Assembly (NCBI RefSeq): GCF_000499385.1
Contig: NW_013654840.1
Span: 24,201 to 88,200 of the forward strand
Source: Eimeria necatrix
Lineage: Eukaryota; Apicomplexa; Conoidasida; Eucoccidiorida; Eimeriidae
Length of the DNA: 64,000 bases
Reading direction: 5' to 3'
Shown here: piece by piece, positions 49,401 to 60,600 of the stretch
Layout of the letters: the number at the start of each line of letters is the position of its first letter
Numbering within the stretch: the first letter of the stretch is position 1
Translations under genes and position numbers: made by a program
Notes under the pieces: generated by a model
Told to the model about the DNA's origin: nothing
Seen by the model: only the letters and a program-made list of their open reading frames with translations
The model's database searches: none

Positions 49401-51113
49401 GTCCTATTTTTACCAATCTGAACCTTCGCATCCCGGCGGGAAAGTGCGTCGCGCTTGTGGGAGGCTCCGGTGAGCATTCTTTATTGACAAACTGCATGCA
49501 AAATTGATTGTCTGCTGCAGTTACGCTTAACTTATATAGCTTAAGAAGGCCATAGTAACATCCAGCGGTGCTGCTGCAAAAGTGTTTGGTGTGCCTGCAG
49601 GCTGCGGCAAGTCGACTATTCTGCAGTTGCTTCAACGAGTGTACGACTGCGATAGTGGTACTGTCACCGTTGGCGGCATGTAAGTACAAACACTTTTTTC
49701 ATGGGCAAATCACATTTAAAGTGGCAATATAGCATGCTGATTATATTCAGCTTTTAGCAACTCTTGTCCACTCTTCTGTGTGCGTCCTTAGACCGACTCG
49801 GGACATCAACGTGGCAACTTTAAGGCGGCACCTAGGGGTCGTCAGCCAAGAGCCAAGGCTTTTTTCAACCACCGTGAGCTTCATCTTCCTTTAGTGTGGG
49901 ACTGTGGAATGCACACATGCAAGAAGTGAAGTCCAGCAGCATGTGACTCTGTAAATTTTTTCTTGAACTTCGTAACGCACTATATGCCTGAAAGCACCGC
50001 CTCATAGTGGCGCCTGCACACTGTTGGCACAACACGGTGTTCCTTTTGCGCCTCACTTCTGTGCTGAGTTTAGGTGCGAAAAAATATAGAACTTGGGTCT
50101 CCAGATCCAGTGACTATGGAGCAAGTGATAGCAGCAGCCAAAGAGGCAAATGCTGATGGATTCATTACCCGCTTCCCTGAAGGATATGAGACAGACTGCG
50201 GCGCCTACGGAGGACAGCTGTCGGGCGGTCAGAAGCAGCGCATTGCTATCGCGAGAGCACTTGTATGTCGTCTGAGTCAAAAGCGTTCTCAAGGCAACTG
50301 CAAGCAGGCTTGCACTGACAAATGCGATCATATTTCTTGATAAATTTTGTTTATTTCCTAGATTCTGCTGAAGTGCACACGCAAACTCGAACATTCGACT
50401 AATAAGCCACTTTGAACAGCAAGTGCTTGGATGGCTCCTACTTATGCTGCTGCACTGCTCAGATCCGTCGCCCGAACATTTTGATTTTCGACGAAGCCAC
50501 TTCGGCTCTGGACACTCAGTCTGAGAGGGTGGTCCAGGTGGGTTTAGTCTGAGTGCTGCGGTTTTGAATCTCTTGGAAGTCCTTTCAACAGTTTCAACAT
50601 TGCCTTAATATGAAGACGAAGCTGCTCTGTGGCTGCCGTTTCACAGGACGCTCTTGACGCACTAGTTCAAACGAGCAAAGCCACAACACTGATTGTTGCC
50701 CACCGCCTCAGCACAATCCAGAATGCAGATCTTATCATTGTGTTGGAGCCATCGCCTCAAGGAGCTACTGTTGCCCAGCAGGGAACTCACCACGAGCTCA
50801 TGAAGGACACGGTGAGTCTTGTGCGATTTCATTCGCATTTTAGTGAATTTGAACCTTGAGATGCGCAGCAGACTTATTGCTTTCAGCACGTTACTTGTCA
50901 CTCGCTTCACTCCACATGCAACGAAATAGTTATTTCCCACTTGTTCTACACAAATATATTTTATTTTTAACTTCAAAATATAGTAAAGCTTCACAAGGTC
51001 TTCCTGTCCAGGTGTAAAATGGTTAGAGCCTTCGCCGGGAGAACCCATTTTTAATTAAACACGGAACTAGCGGGATTCGAACCTGCGTCTTCACCGCTGG
51101 GCCTGAGTAGTAC

Positions 51114-51148
<35 letters not shown>

Positions 51149-53818
51149 ACTCGCGCCTATAATTTAATATATAATACTTTTTTTTGTATTTTTTTATATT
51201 TAAAGTGAATGTAATGAAAAGGTATTATTAAAGTAGCATAATATTTATTAAATTCTAAAATAAATCCTATTTGTTTTTTCATTTAATCAAATATGCCTGT
51301 GGAGTTGTTTATATTTAATACGGAAGGAGAGATTTGAACTCTCATAGAAAAATTCTATTGGAACCTAAATCTATCGCGGATACCTTATCTCGCCAAAGCA
51401 CTTCTTCCAGTCTTGGAAAAGATGAAGTTCTGCGTTTTGTCTTACAGACAGGACTGTATTATCACTTAGTCTCCAGCCAGATTGTCCCCACCGTCGACGA
51501 AACTGAAGATGACACGACACCTCAACCAGTCAAGCGGGAAGAGTCTGAACCTGATGATCTCGAGGCCCCTTCGGCGAAAGAGGTAAAGAAAGCATCTTGA
51601 TAGGAATGCAAGTAGTTTCATTTCGTCTTCCCACTTCATGGAATTTCAGTAGTAGCAGAAAAATCGCAAGTACGAGTTTCCCTATTTCGAAGGAAGTTTC
51701 GACAAGTGGCAGCGGGCCACTGAGCTCAGCAGATGCTGTCAACGTCACAGGAGGGCTCAATAGCTTGGGAACTCAAACAGCGTTTGTTCGCTTAGTATAG
51801 GATTGCAAACTTGATTGGATGCCAGTTTGAAAACTTAAAAGTTATTTTTGCTCAAATTAAGACCTATGTAGTGCTTCCACTGGAGCTGAATGGTACAATT
51901 TTCCTGCTGTACACTTCTGTGGTGGCAGACGTGGCGGGAGTCCATGAAACATGTGGGTAAGTGCCAAAACAAGAGTTACTTATCGTAAGCACCTCGGAAC
52001 TTTGTCAGAACAAGTCGAGAGTGAGGAAAAACGGAGCAAGCTGTCGTTTCCGGCGCACTGGATTACGCTGAGGCTGCTCGTGTGTGTGTTTTGTAAACAC
52101 TTAGGAGGGTCTATTGCTCATGTTTCTCGATCACTGACGCACAGCCCGAATTTCCGCACCTACAAGATTATTTTGAAGCACTGGGTAGTTGTGCTCCTGA
52201 CTTTGATTGCAGCAGCTTGTGCTGGGTACGGCTGGCGTTTAAAGCTCAATTCTCCTTTAACTCCTCGTCAGCTCACCTTGCGTACTTCTTTGTTTTGTTT
52301 GCTTCCACTTGGCAGGACCATGTTGGTATTTTGATGTGATTCATTAACTTACTGCGTTTTTGTTGTTCAAGTTCTGCGTTTTCTGGCCACAGTGTAATTT
52401 TCCCTGTCTTCGGCTACTCGTTCGCGCACTTCATCTCCACCTACTTCAGCCCTGATCCTCAGGCCATTCGTGATGGAGTATGCCGTTTAATAGTTTTTAA
52501 AAGACCAAATTTCAATAGCGGAACATACATAACATGGAACACACATGCTCCACAATGCTTCAAGAGTCCTCCATTCGTGCTTCATTGCGTTAGCCTTTGC
52601 CTATCGTCTACTTATTCGCATTTTTGTGTAGTTCAGAATACTCTTAGAAGCTTTTTTGAATATTTTTCTGGTCTTCCAGGTTGCAAAGTGGGCGTTGATT
52701 CTCGTTGGCCTAGGATTCGCCCAAGGAATAGTGGACGCAATCAAGATCTTCGGCATAGATTTCTGTGGCTATAAAGTCGCAACGGCTTTACGAGAAAAGG
52801 CTTTCCACCAAACCGTTCACCAGGACATCGCCTTCTTCGATTTGAGTGAAAACAATGCAGGTGCTTGTCTTCTTCTGACCAGCAGCAGCCATCAATTTCA
52901 GTCAGACAAATTGTAACAAGTGACATAAACGGCTAGAAAATGCGCATTTTGCCTTTTTTTCAGGGAAATTGTGCAGCATTCTGAGTGCGGATGTCCTCGA
53001 CGTCAAGGTTGGATGCACAGGCAACGTGGTTTCGGTCGTTCAAGTTTTTGCATCATTCGCCACGGGTGTGCAGCAACGAAACGCAAGAGTTTGGAAAGCG
53101 GGAACTGCTGCAGCGAATCTCCGGCAAATTTAGCTTTCTTCCACTCTTTTTGTTGCTGCATTTGTGGTTGCAGGTCTTATTATTGCGTTCTGCGGCGAGT
53201 GGAGGCTGGCTCTGGTCATCCTCGCGTTTTGCGTGCTGTTGGTTCCGGCTAACGTCATCGAGGCCAAAATGGGCAGTGCGTTTCCCGGCACCGCTTCCAA
53301 GAACGTTGCTGGACCCTATTTCTATGCCAATTAAGTGCTAAATAAATATTATTTTTGTTGAAGTTTCTTTATTGCCTGAAATATTCGTTTTATCACGCAG
53401 ACCCAGCACCTACGCACAAAGTACGACAGGGTGATGAAGTGAAAGGCGCGCCCATGATCATGAACCAGGCAACTTCTGGAATCAGGGTGGTCAGTGCGTT
53501 TGGTCTTGAAGAGGTGAGCATTTTCGTTTCTTTATTATCATATTTATTATTATTATTATTACTGTTACTATTATCGATTATTATCCTCCCAAAGCTCCGA
53601 AAATTTGGATTAAAATCGATTTATTGGGTATGTTTTGCTGGATTCCCGCCACAGGTATTCATCAAAAGCTACACCGAAGAAATTGAAAAGGAACAGTCGA
53701 CAAAAGTCAAAGAAGGAGTTGTCCTGGGGCTTGCCTACGGCTTCAGCCAGGTGAAATCAAATACATATACTGTGTATAATATATAATATATGCAATATGT
53801 GTCTATAATATATCTATG

Positions 53819-53900
<82 letters not shown>

Positions 53901-54000
53901 NNNNNNNNNNNNNNNNNNNNNNNNNNNNNNNNNNNNNNNNNNNNNNNNNNNNNNNNNNNNNNNNNNNNNNNNNNNNNNNNNNNNNNNNNNNNNNNNNNNN

Positions 54001-54042
<42 letters not shown>

Positions 54043-56828
54043 TTCCGTGCTGGAAGCTACTGTGCTTTTTGCTAGAAATTGGAAAGCAAGTGTAGCTTTC
54101 CTTTGGGATGACATGTGCCACAGGCAGTAAACTTTTTCGTGAACTGTCTCGCGTTGTGGTACGGCGGCAAGCTGGTGGCTGAAGAGGGTGTGAAATCCGA
54201 AGGTGGGTTTTAAAAAGTTAGAAAATGTTCAGAACGCTGGAATTCTTCTTGAAAGATTTTCAAGAATCTGCATGCACTTCGGGTGTGAACTGTTTCTGAA
54301 GGTCCAGTGGTCACTCAGACAATCTCGCAATGACTTTGGGGTCCCGTGCGTTGGACAAACTGTTCTTTTCATAATTGACTTGGTTTTGTGCATTCTTTTT
54401 GAATAATTCTAAAGAATGTGCACTCATTTTGCGTGTGAACTGTTTCTGAAGGTCCAGTGATCACGCAGACAATCTTCACAAACTGTTCTTTTCATAATTG
54501 ACTTGGTTTTGTGCATTCTTTTTGAATATTTCTGAAGAATGTGCACTAAATTTGCGTGTGAACTGTTTCTGGTGGTCCAGTGATCACGCAGACAATCTTC
54601 GCGCTTACTTTCGCGGTCTCATCCGTTGGACAAACTGTTCTGTTCACAACGGATTCGGGGAAAGCGACGGCTGCGGGTCGCCGTGTGTACGGCTTAATAG
54701 ACCGAGTGAGTTTCAGTTTTTGTTTTTTTTAGAATTTGTCTCGACTGGGAAAAGTCCAGAATATGAATTTGTCTCAGTCTTGAAATGCACAATTTTCCGA
54801 AAATGTTGGGCTGGCCGTTGCTGCTACTCAGCCCTCCGAGATCGACGTGCGCGACTCGGGAGGAAAAGTCTTAAGCCACGAGACATTTAAGGGAGTTATA
54901 GATGTTGACCGCATCAACTTCACTTACCCCACGAGACCCGACAATAGAGTGAGTTGGAGCTGCTGCTGATTTCGCAATTCTCTGGTCTAACAGGCAGCAA
55001 ACTTATCCTCGTTGAGAGTTTACTTTACTCTAATATGCAGCAAATTAACCCCTATTTGGGAGATTAGTTTGTTCTGAAAAGCAGCAGAGTAATATCCTTT
55101 CGGAAGATTAATGTGCTGCTTCTGCTGCTGCAGCAGCGAACAGTAACTGCTAGCAAGTGAAGGGTTTTCGGTCCTTTTTTGCACAATCGCAGGTATACAG
55201 AAATCTCACATTCTCCATTAAGGAAGGCGAAGCTGTTGCTTTAGTCGGGGCTTCGGGGTGTGGAAAGTCAACCATTGTGCAGCTGGTGGTAAGTTGAATT
55301 CCGCGGACTTTGCTGCTGTCGAGAAGGAGGATTCAGCCACAAGGCTTCAGATCCTGGAGAATAACTTACATTTTTTCGATTTAAATTTGAATATATTGGC
55401 ATATTTGCATTTGTTTCGCGACAGGAACGTTTTTATGACTTGAAAAGCACCTACAAAGTCAAGCCGACATCTCAGTCAGAGCAGGAGGAGCCGAACAAAG
55501 GTGTTGAACGCGTGCACATCAGCGAGGGGAGGATTCTGCTGGACGGCGATGACCTTCGCGAACTTAATGTTGTGTAAGTGGCCGCAATTTAATAATTTAA
55601 CTTATTTTTCGTGCTGAAAATGAGCACCCTGAAAGATTTGACCCCAGTGCTTGGGTTTTCAGGGTTTAGGGTTTAGGGTTTAGGGTTTTGGCGTTCAGGG
55701 TTTAACGCAGAGGGCTTAGCGCTTAGCGCTGAGGGTTTAGGGTTTTCGAGTTTAGGGTTTTGCGGTTCAGGATTTTGTGCTTTGCCATGTGGCTTCCGCA
55801 GGTCAGTCCGCCAGCAGGAGGGTCTGGTTAGCCAAGAACCTGTTCTTTTTGACATGACAATTGAAGAAAACATTGCGATATCCAAGCCAGGGGCCACTCA
55901 GGTACATGAGGTTTCAAATGCAAGAAGTTTCTGAGTAATGCAGGAAATGCAAACAGTATTGTGGTGCTGTGTTTCCGTGGCTGTTGGCTTTCTGAAGACG
56001 AAACGACATTCATTCTTTGCCGGAGTTTTCCCAGTGCAGCGATTTCCGGTTCTTATTGCATGTGGCGGAGCTTTTGCTGCTCGCAGAATTCATTTTGCTG
56101 CTTCTCTTGTGCTGCAGGAGGAAATTCGGGAGGCGGCGAAGCTCGCGAATGCTGCTGGATTCATTTCAACTTTCCCCGACGGTTACAACACCAATGTGGG
56201 ATCAGGTGGAGCGCAGCTATCTGGAGGGCAGAAACAACGGATTGCAATTGCAAGGTGTGTTCTTTTTTGGAAATACTTCTCGAAATTGTGTTTATTGTTG
56301 CTTTTTGTGCTTCCCTTCTACCTAAAGCAGCCCAGCTGCAAGCTGGAAAGCTGAATCCCAGGCAAACAGGTCTTCTGTCGACGGGCTGGTTTCTTCAGAG
56401 CGCTCATCAGAAAGCCTCGTCTTCTTATTTTAGATGAGGCCACATCTGCACTGGATGCGGAAAGCGAAAAGATAGTGCAGCAGACGATTGACGAGCTGCT
56501 GGCTGCGGAGAAGCGCAGCACGATCATAATTGCCCACAGGCTGTCCACTGTTCGCAACGCCGGTGAGTGCGTTTCTCGTGGAATCTTCATAAAAACTGAA
56601 CCATTTGGCATTAAAATTGCATTTTAATGGAAATTAAAAGCCTTTCGAAGCTCTTTAGAGCCTAAGTGCGCGTCGAGGCTGCTGCATTCAGACAAAATCG
56701 TGGTTCTGACGAACGAAGACAAGCGCGGAAGCCGCGTCGCGGAAGTGGGAACTCACGACGAACTGATGCAAATCAAAGGCGGATTGTACAGAACTCTCGT
56801 TGGACTTGCCAACATTCGTTCCGAGTGA
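46454..56828 (+). CDS. Full-length ABCB (P-glycoprotein/MDR-type) transporter
   Basis: ATP-driven exporter with TMD1-NBD1-TMD2-NBD2 layout, encoded by at least 30 short exons. The first exon (46454-46704) is a hydrophilic Glu/Ala-rich N-terminus and joins in frame to 46963-47035 (first membrane helix). TMD1 continues to about 48945, including [11 protein letters not shown], the coupling-helix region. NBD1 (49325-50816) has Walker A GGSGCGKST split by the intron 49470-49600, Q-loop VSQEPRLF, signature LSGGQKQR, Walker [13 protein letters not shown] and His-switch VAHRLST. The linker exon near 51447 ([11 protein letters not shown]) is acidic. TMD2 runs from about 52140 to 54714. NBD2 (about 54831-56828) has [37 protein letters not shown] and IAHRLST, ending LANIRSE. 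Both nucleotide sites look canonical. Substrate is unknown; homologues act in drug or lipid export. Introns carry an apicoplast-like insert, duplicated exon remnants, a TA tract with assembly gap and telomere-type repeats. Confidence 0.92.
51061..51097 (-). pseudogene. Organellar-type tRNA 3'-half fragment
   Basis: Read on the minus strand it gives GCAGGTTCGAATCCCGC, a T-arm with the canonical TTCGAATC loop, followed by an acceptor-like TAGTTCCG. The 5' half is absent, and the SSU rRNA fragment starts within a few bases of its broken end. I cannot assign the amino acid. Confidence 0.6.
51100..51157 (+). pseudogene. Fragment of plastid-type 16S rRNA gene
   Basis: Contains CTGAGTAGTACGCTCGCAAG followed by GTGAAACTCAAAGGAATTGACGGGGA, which is the near-universal SSU rRNA segment around E. 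coli positions 880-930. The form TACGCTCGCAAGAGTGAAACTC is closer to plastid 16S than to eukaryotic 18S. Similarity fades after GGGGACTCGCG. Only about 58 bases are present, so it is a non-functional fragment. Confidence 0.8.
51321..51404 (-). pseudogene. Degenerate plastid-type tRNA-Leu(UAG)-like sequence
   Basis: On the minus strand it shows a class II tRNA D-arm (TGGCGAGATAAGGTATCCGC), an anticodon loop TTTAGGT (anticodon UAG), a variable arm and the T-arm GAGAGTTCAAATCTCTC, then CTTCCG. The anticodon stem has about two mismatches and I find no good 5' acceptor strand, so it is probably decayed or truncated. The Leu call rests on the similarity of GATTTAGGTTC to bacterial and plastid tRNA-Leu(UAG). 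Confidence 0.6.
53520..53585. repeat. TTA microsatellite in an ABC transporter intron
   Basis: Imperfect TTA repeats (TTATTATTATTATTA) in the intron that follows the exon ending FGLEE. Confidence 0.75.
53755..54042. repeat. (TA)n tract interrupted by a 100-N assembly gap
   Basis: A long TA dinucleotide tract fills the intron between the TMD2 exons ending AYGFSQ and starting AVNFFVN. The 100 Ns at 53901-54000 mark an unresolved stretch whose real length is unknown. No coding sequence should be read through it. Confidence 0.95.
54240..54600 (+). pseudogene. Two decayed tandem copies of an ABC transporter exon
   Basis: The real exon at 54581-54714 ([20 protein letters not shown]) is preceded by two upstream copies of its acceptor flank and 5' half. 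Copy 1 (acceptor at 54306-54307) resembles the first ~75 bases of the exon but is frameshifted. Copy 2 (acceptor at 54456-54457) keeps TGATCACGCAGACAATCTTC and then jumps to ACAAACTGTTC by internal deletion. The flank GAATGTGCACTNNNTTTGCG and GTGTGAACTGTTTCTG recurs with each copy. Only the third copy continues open into the rest of TMD2. Confidence 0.75.
55660..55778 (+). repeat. Interstitial TTTAGGG telomere-type repeat in an ABC transporter intron
   Basis: Several exact AGGGTTT units followed by degenerate variants (GGGCTTAGCGCTTAGCGC, GGGTTTTGCGGTTCAGG). It sits in the intron between the exons ending DLRELNVV and starting [13 protein letters not shown]. Confidence 0.9.
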
Positions 56829-57626
56829 CTGCTTGAGGCAGTTTGTATACAGAACTAGCGAAGCTGCACAGCGCGAGTAAAGTATGTGATCTGCTGCGCC
56901 CTCGCGGCGCTGCACGGCGGCCCAGCTGCCCCAAAACTCCGCATTTTTGTTTCCTAAAGTTGCAAAATGCGGCCAACTGCAGCTTCTCTTCACTCCGCAC
57001 AGCAAGACTTGTTCTGCCAGCAGCTCCTCTCCAGCGTGGGCTCTCCTTGTGAAGTTTCCCCAGCGTTCTCGAGAGCCTTTTGCTGCAGCGGCCGCGCAGG
57101 CCGCTGCAGCAGCAGCTTTAGCTTTTGCAGCTTTCCGCAAAAGTGAATGTTGAATCGTCAAACTTTAACAACTGCCATCGGATCTGCCTTTTCGAAACGC
57201 ATGCAACTCTCTTAGTGCAGCAAGCCTTAGTGGCTGCCTTGCTAGGAAGTGCAGCAACTTTTCTAACAAAGAAACTCCAGATCTCTCTAGAATGCAACAA
57301 GTCCTGCAGCCGCAGCCCCCCGACCCACAAAATTTGTGCCAAATTGGCACACAAGTCATTTGTTTTTGTATGGAGCGCTTCCCAGGCGCAGAGTTGTGCA
57401 CAAGTTGGTTCAGCTGGCTGCAGCGCTGCAGAGCAAAGAGTTTGCACTTGTGTCTGGAAAGCGGAATGCAGTGAAGATCTGGCTTTCCCCAGCGAACTGT
57501 GGCGGCCACTTTTTCTTTTTTCTCTTTTTCCTTTTCGTTTTCAAGTCTGCAGCTGCGCGAGCCTCTGCGGGAAGCTGCGGGCGCCCCTCACGCGCCCCGG
57601 TAACTGCCGAAACCGGAGGGCGCAGT
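56829..57626. other. Convergent 3' intergenic region
   Basis: Separates the ABC transporter stop from the stop of the PDI-like gene. Several overlapping frames on both strands are Ala/Ser/Cys-rich shadows of GC-rich sequence with CAG/CTG. I see no gene or RNA. Confidence 0.5.
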
Positions 57627-60600
57627 CTAAAGCTCTTCTTTCTTTGTGTCCGGCTTTTTCGCATCTTCTTTTGCCTCTTTTCTGTCCACAAACTTCGGCA
57701 CTTTTGCCTGAGGCACAATCTTGAATCGCGCATCTCCACTTGAGATGGTTCCCAGCATTTTCCGGATGTGCGGCTTCGTCGCCTGCGCACATGTGCACGC
57801 AAACCTCGACCACCACATAAACATTAACTGAGTTCTTCCAAAGATAAAATCCCCTCAAAAATATCAAATTGAACTCTTTTAAGGACTCCAGAGTGTCTCG
57901 ACAGCACCCCCCAGCCCCCGCGATTCAGAAATGCCTTCGCTGCACAAGAAAGCTGCAGCCGATCCGCTGCGAAGCTCCTCACCGGCAAGTCGGCTGCGAG
58001 CTTCAGAAAGCGAACTTTCTTGTGCGGATTAACTGCGACGACAGTGGGGGTGTTTTTGATGTCGAAGAGCTCAGCCCATTCGGTTTCCGTGTCGAGGTCG
58101 ATCCACATGAAGCGGAAGTCCGGCCCCTTGTCTTGGTGGCCCTCGTAGTCTTCCTTCAGCGACTCCATCATTTCCTGCTCCTCAGTGGTCAACTGCCGCC
58201 CCCTCTTCGCCAGCATCACGCAAACGAACTTGTTGCTTTTCTTGAAGCAGATGTCTTGGCTGGACTGTTTGGTCAGTTCCGGAACCGGTTCAACTTTCCT
58301 GAATCCGCGCGGAAAGCGGCAGAACTTGAGCGCGAACGCCGCTAAAAAGAAAGAAAACTCTTTATTATTGTTATTTTAAACAATAAGGATGCTAATTAAC
58401 TGAAGTTGAGAATGAATCGAGCTTCCGAAGTGAGAGAAACCCACCAAGGCTGCAGCTCCGGGTCGATTTCAGCGGGAGGCGCAGTGTCTGAGAAGCCGCC
58501 GCCCATGACGAAAGTTTCGGAGAAGACATTCAGCCAGTCGAAAAGCTTTTGAAATTCAAAAGCGCCTTTATAAACTTCATCTTTTTTGTCTTTTCTCACG
58601 ACCACCAAGTGCGGAAAGCTGGTCACTTTGTACTTCTTCACGGCCTCAGGAAACGCGTCTTTGTTCAGCAACACGAAGGCCAGCTTGTCCTGAAGCAAGC
58701 AGCAGCAAGTCAAAACAAGTTCATTCCGCGGCAAACAAATAATACTTCTGAATTTACTTTTGAATATTCCTTCAAACTTTTACTTTTGAATATTCTTTCA
58801 AACTTAATTTCGCTCCAGAATCACACCAATGACGACGGCAAAGCTCCAGCAAAGGCAGCAAAAATTGTGCAAAAAATGGCAAGACTTGTGCGGAAAAAGG
58901 CAGAAAATGCGCAGAAAAAGGCAAAACTTGTTCAAAAACTGGAAAACTTTGCCTAGAAAATGGAAAGACTTGCTGGAAAAAGGCAAAACTTGTTTAGAAA
59001 GTGGCAAGTTGGACTGGAAAGTGGCAGTTTGGGAGAAGTGGCGGACCTTGAAGGCGTTGCTGAGGGCCTTGAGGAGAATGGAGGGCTTGGTGAGTTTGTC
59101 GGAAAAGAAAAGAGCTTTTGGCATTTGAACAGTCGAGGCAATGAGGGCCTCGAGCTCTTTTTGGTTCGCCACGGACTTCACATTCGAAGGAATCAAAGGC
59201 CGCACCGCCTTCGACAAACTCTCCACGTCTTTCGGGCCCTAAGCGCAGCAGCAGCACCGCAAGCAGCAGCAGCAGCTGCAGCAGCAGCTGCAGCAGCAAC
59301 AGCAGCAGCAGCACTTGCTGCAGCAGCCACCAGCAGCAACTGCAGGAGCAGCAGAAGCTGCAGCAGCCACCAGCAGCAACAACAGTAGCAGCAGCAGTAG
59401 CTGCAGCAGCTGCAGCTTTGCAGCAGCAACTCTGCTGCAGCAGCTGCAGCAGCAACTCTCTTGCACGAAGCCACTGCAGCAGCAAGCTCGGCAAGAGGCC
59501 ATACAAGTCCAGACTTAACTTGAACTCGAATTAAAATTTAATTGAAATTCAATTAAAATTTAATTAAAATTTAATTAAAATTTAATTAAAACTTAATTTA
59601 ACTTGAACTAAAATTTAAATAAACTTGAATTAAAATCTGAAATTCAACTTGAACTAACATTGAACTAACTTGAACTAAACTTCACTAAAATTCAATTGAA
59701 CTTGAACTTAATTTGAATTAAAATTTAATTACACTTCAACGAAAATTAAATTGAACATGAATTGAACTTGAATTAAAATCTAATTGAGCTTCAATCAAAC
59801 TCCGATTAAAATTAAGTTAAACTTGAATTGAAATTCAATTAAACTTGAATTAAAGTTTCACTAAATTAAAATGAATTAAAATTGATTAATTTTGGATTAA
59901 ACTTGAATTAAACTTTTATTGAAATTGAATTGGAGTTGAATTGGATTTAAACTCAACTTGAACAAAACTTGAATTAAATTTGAAGTTGAAAATAATCAGA
60001 AAAGAATTAAAAAACGAATTCCACTTAACTCCAACTTGAATGAAACTTGAATTAAAACAGAATTAAAAACGAATTAAATGGAATTAAAGTTGAATTGAAA
60101 TGGACTTGGACAAAACTTGAATTAAATTTGAATTGAAAAAGAATTAAAAACAAATTGAAAACGAATTAAAACACAATTGAAACTGACTTCGAGTTGAATT
60201 GGACTCAAATGCACAGAACTTGAATTAAATTAAACAAAACAAAATCAAAAAGGAATTAAAAGAATTAAAGTGAAACTGAAGTTCAAAATCAAAAAAGAAT
60301 TAAAAGAATAAAAGTGAAACTGAAGTTCACTTGGAGTTGAATTCGACTTGAATTCAACTGAGACCGAACTTGAACTCAAAAAGGCTTAACAGCGAATTAA
60401 AATGAAACAAAATAAATAATAAAATTAAAAATGAAACAAAAAAATAATAAAACTAAAAGATGAAACAAAAAATAATAAAACTAAAAAGTGAAACAAAACA
60501 AATAATAAGAACTAAACAAGAAATGAAGAAGAACCAAATAAGAACTAAATAAGAACAAAAGGAGAACCAAATAAGAACTAAAGAAGAACCAAATAAGAAC

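Larger units (their letters stand above)
51061..51405. other. Decayed apicoplast (plastid-type) DNA mosaic inside an ABC transporter intron
   Basis: The intron between the last NBD1 exon (ends about 50814) and the next exon (starts about 51447) contains a block far more AT-rich than its surroundings. It includes a tRNA 3' half (51061-51097, minus), a small-subunit rRNA fragment (51100-51157, plus), about 160 bases of AT-rich filler and a degenerate tRNA-Leu-like sequence (51321-51404, minus). The rRNA piece and the tRNA pieces are organellar-bacterial in type. Joining of a tRNA end directly to the middle of an rRNA gene implies that non-adjacent organellar pieces were ligated. Confidence 0.75.

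Noticed and set aside
51100..51157. Possible functional rRNA or rRNA primer-like contamination
   Set aside because: Only about 58 bases, flanked by tRNA-like pieces and embedded in a spliced intron with host exons on both sides; a functional gene is excluded, though contamination or chimerism still needs long-read exclusion.
53735..54130. Open frames of Ile-Tyr repeats running through the N block
   Set aside because: They are translation of (TA)n and of undetermined bases.
59193..59506. Overlapping Ala/Cys/Leu/Gln-rich frames on both strands
   Set aside because: A CAG/CTG repeat is open in many frames at once; the block lies in an intron of the PDI-like gene.
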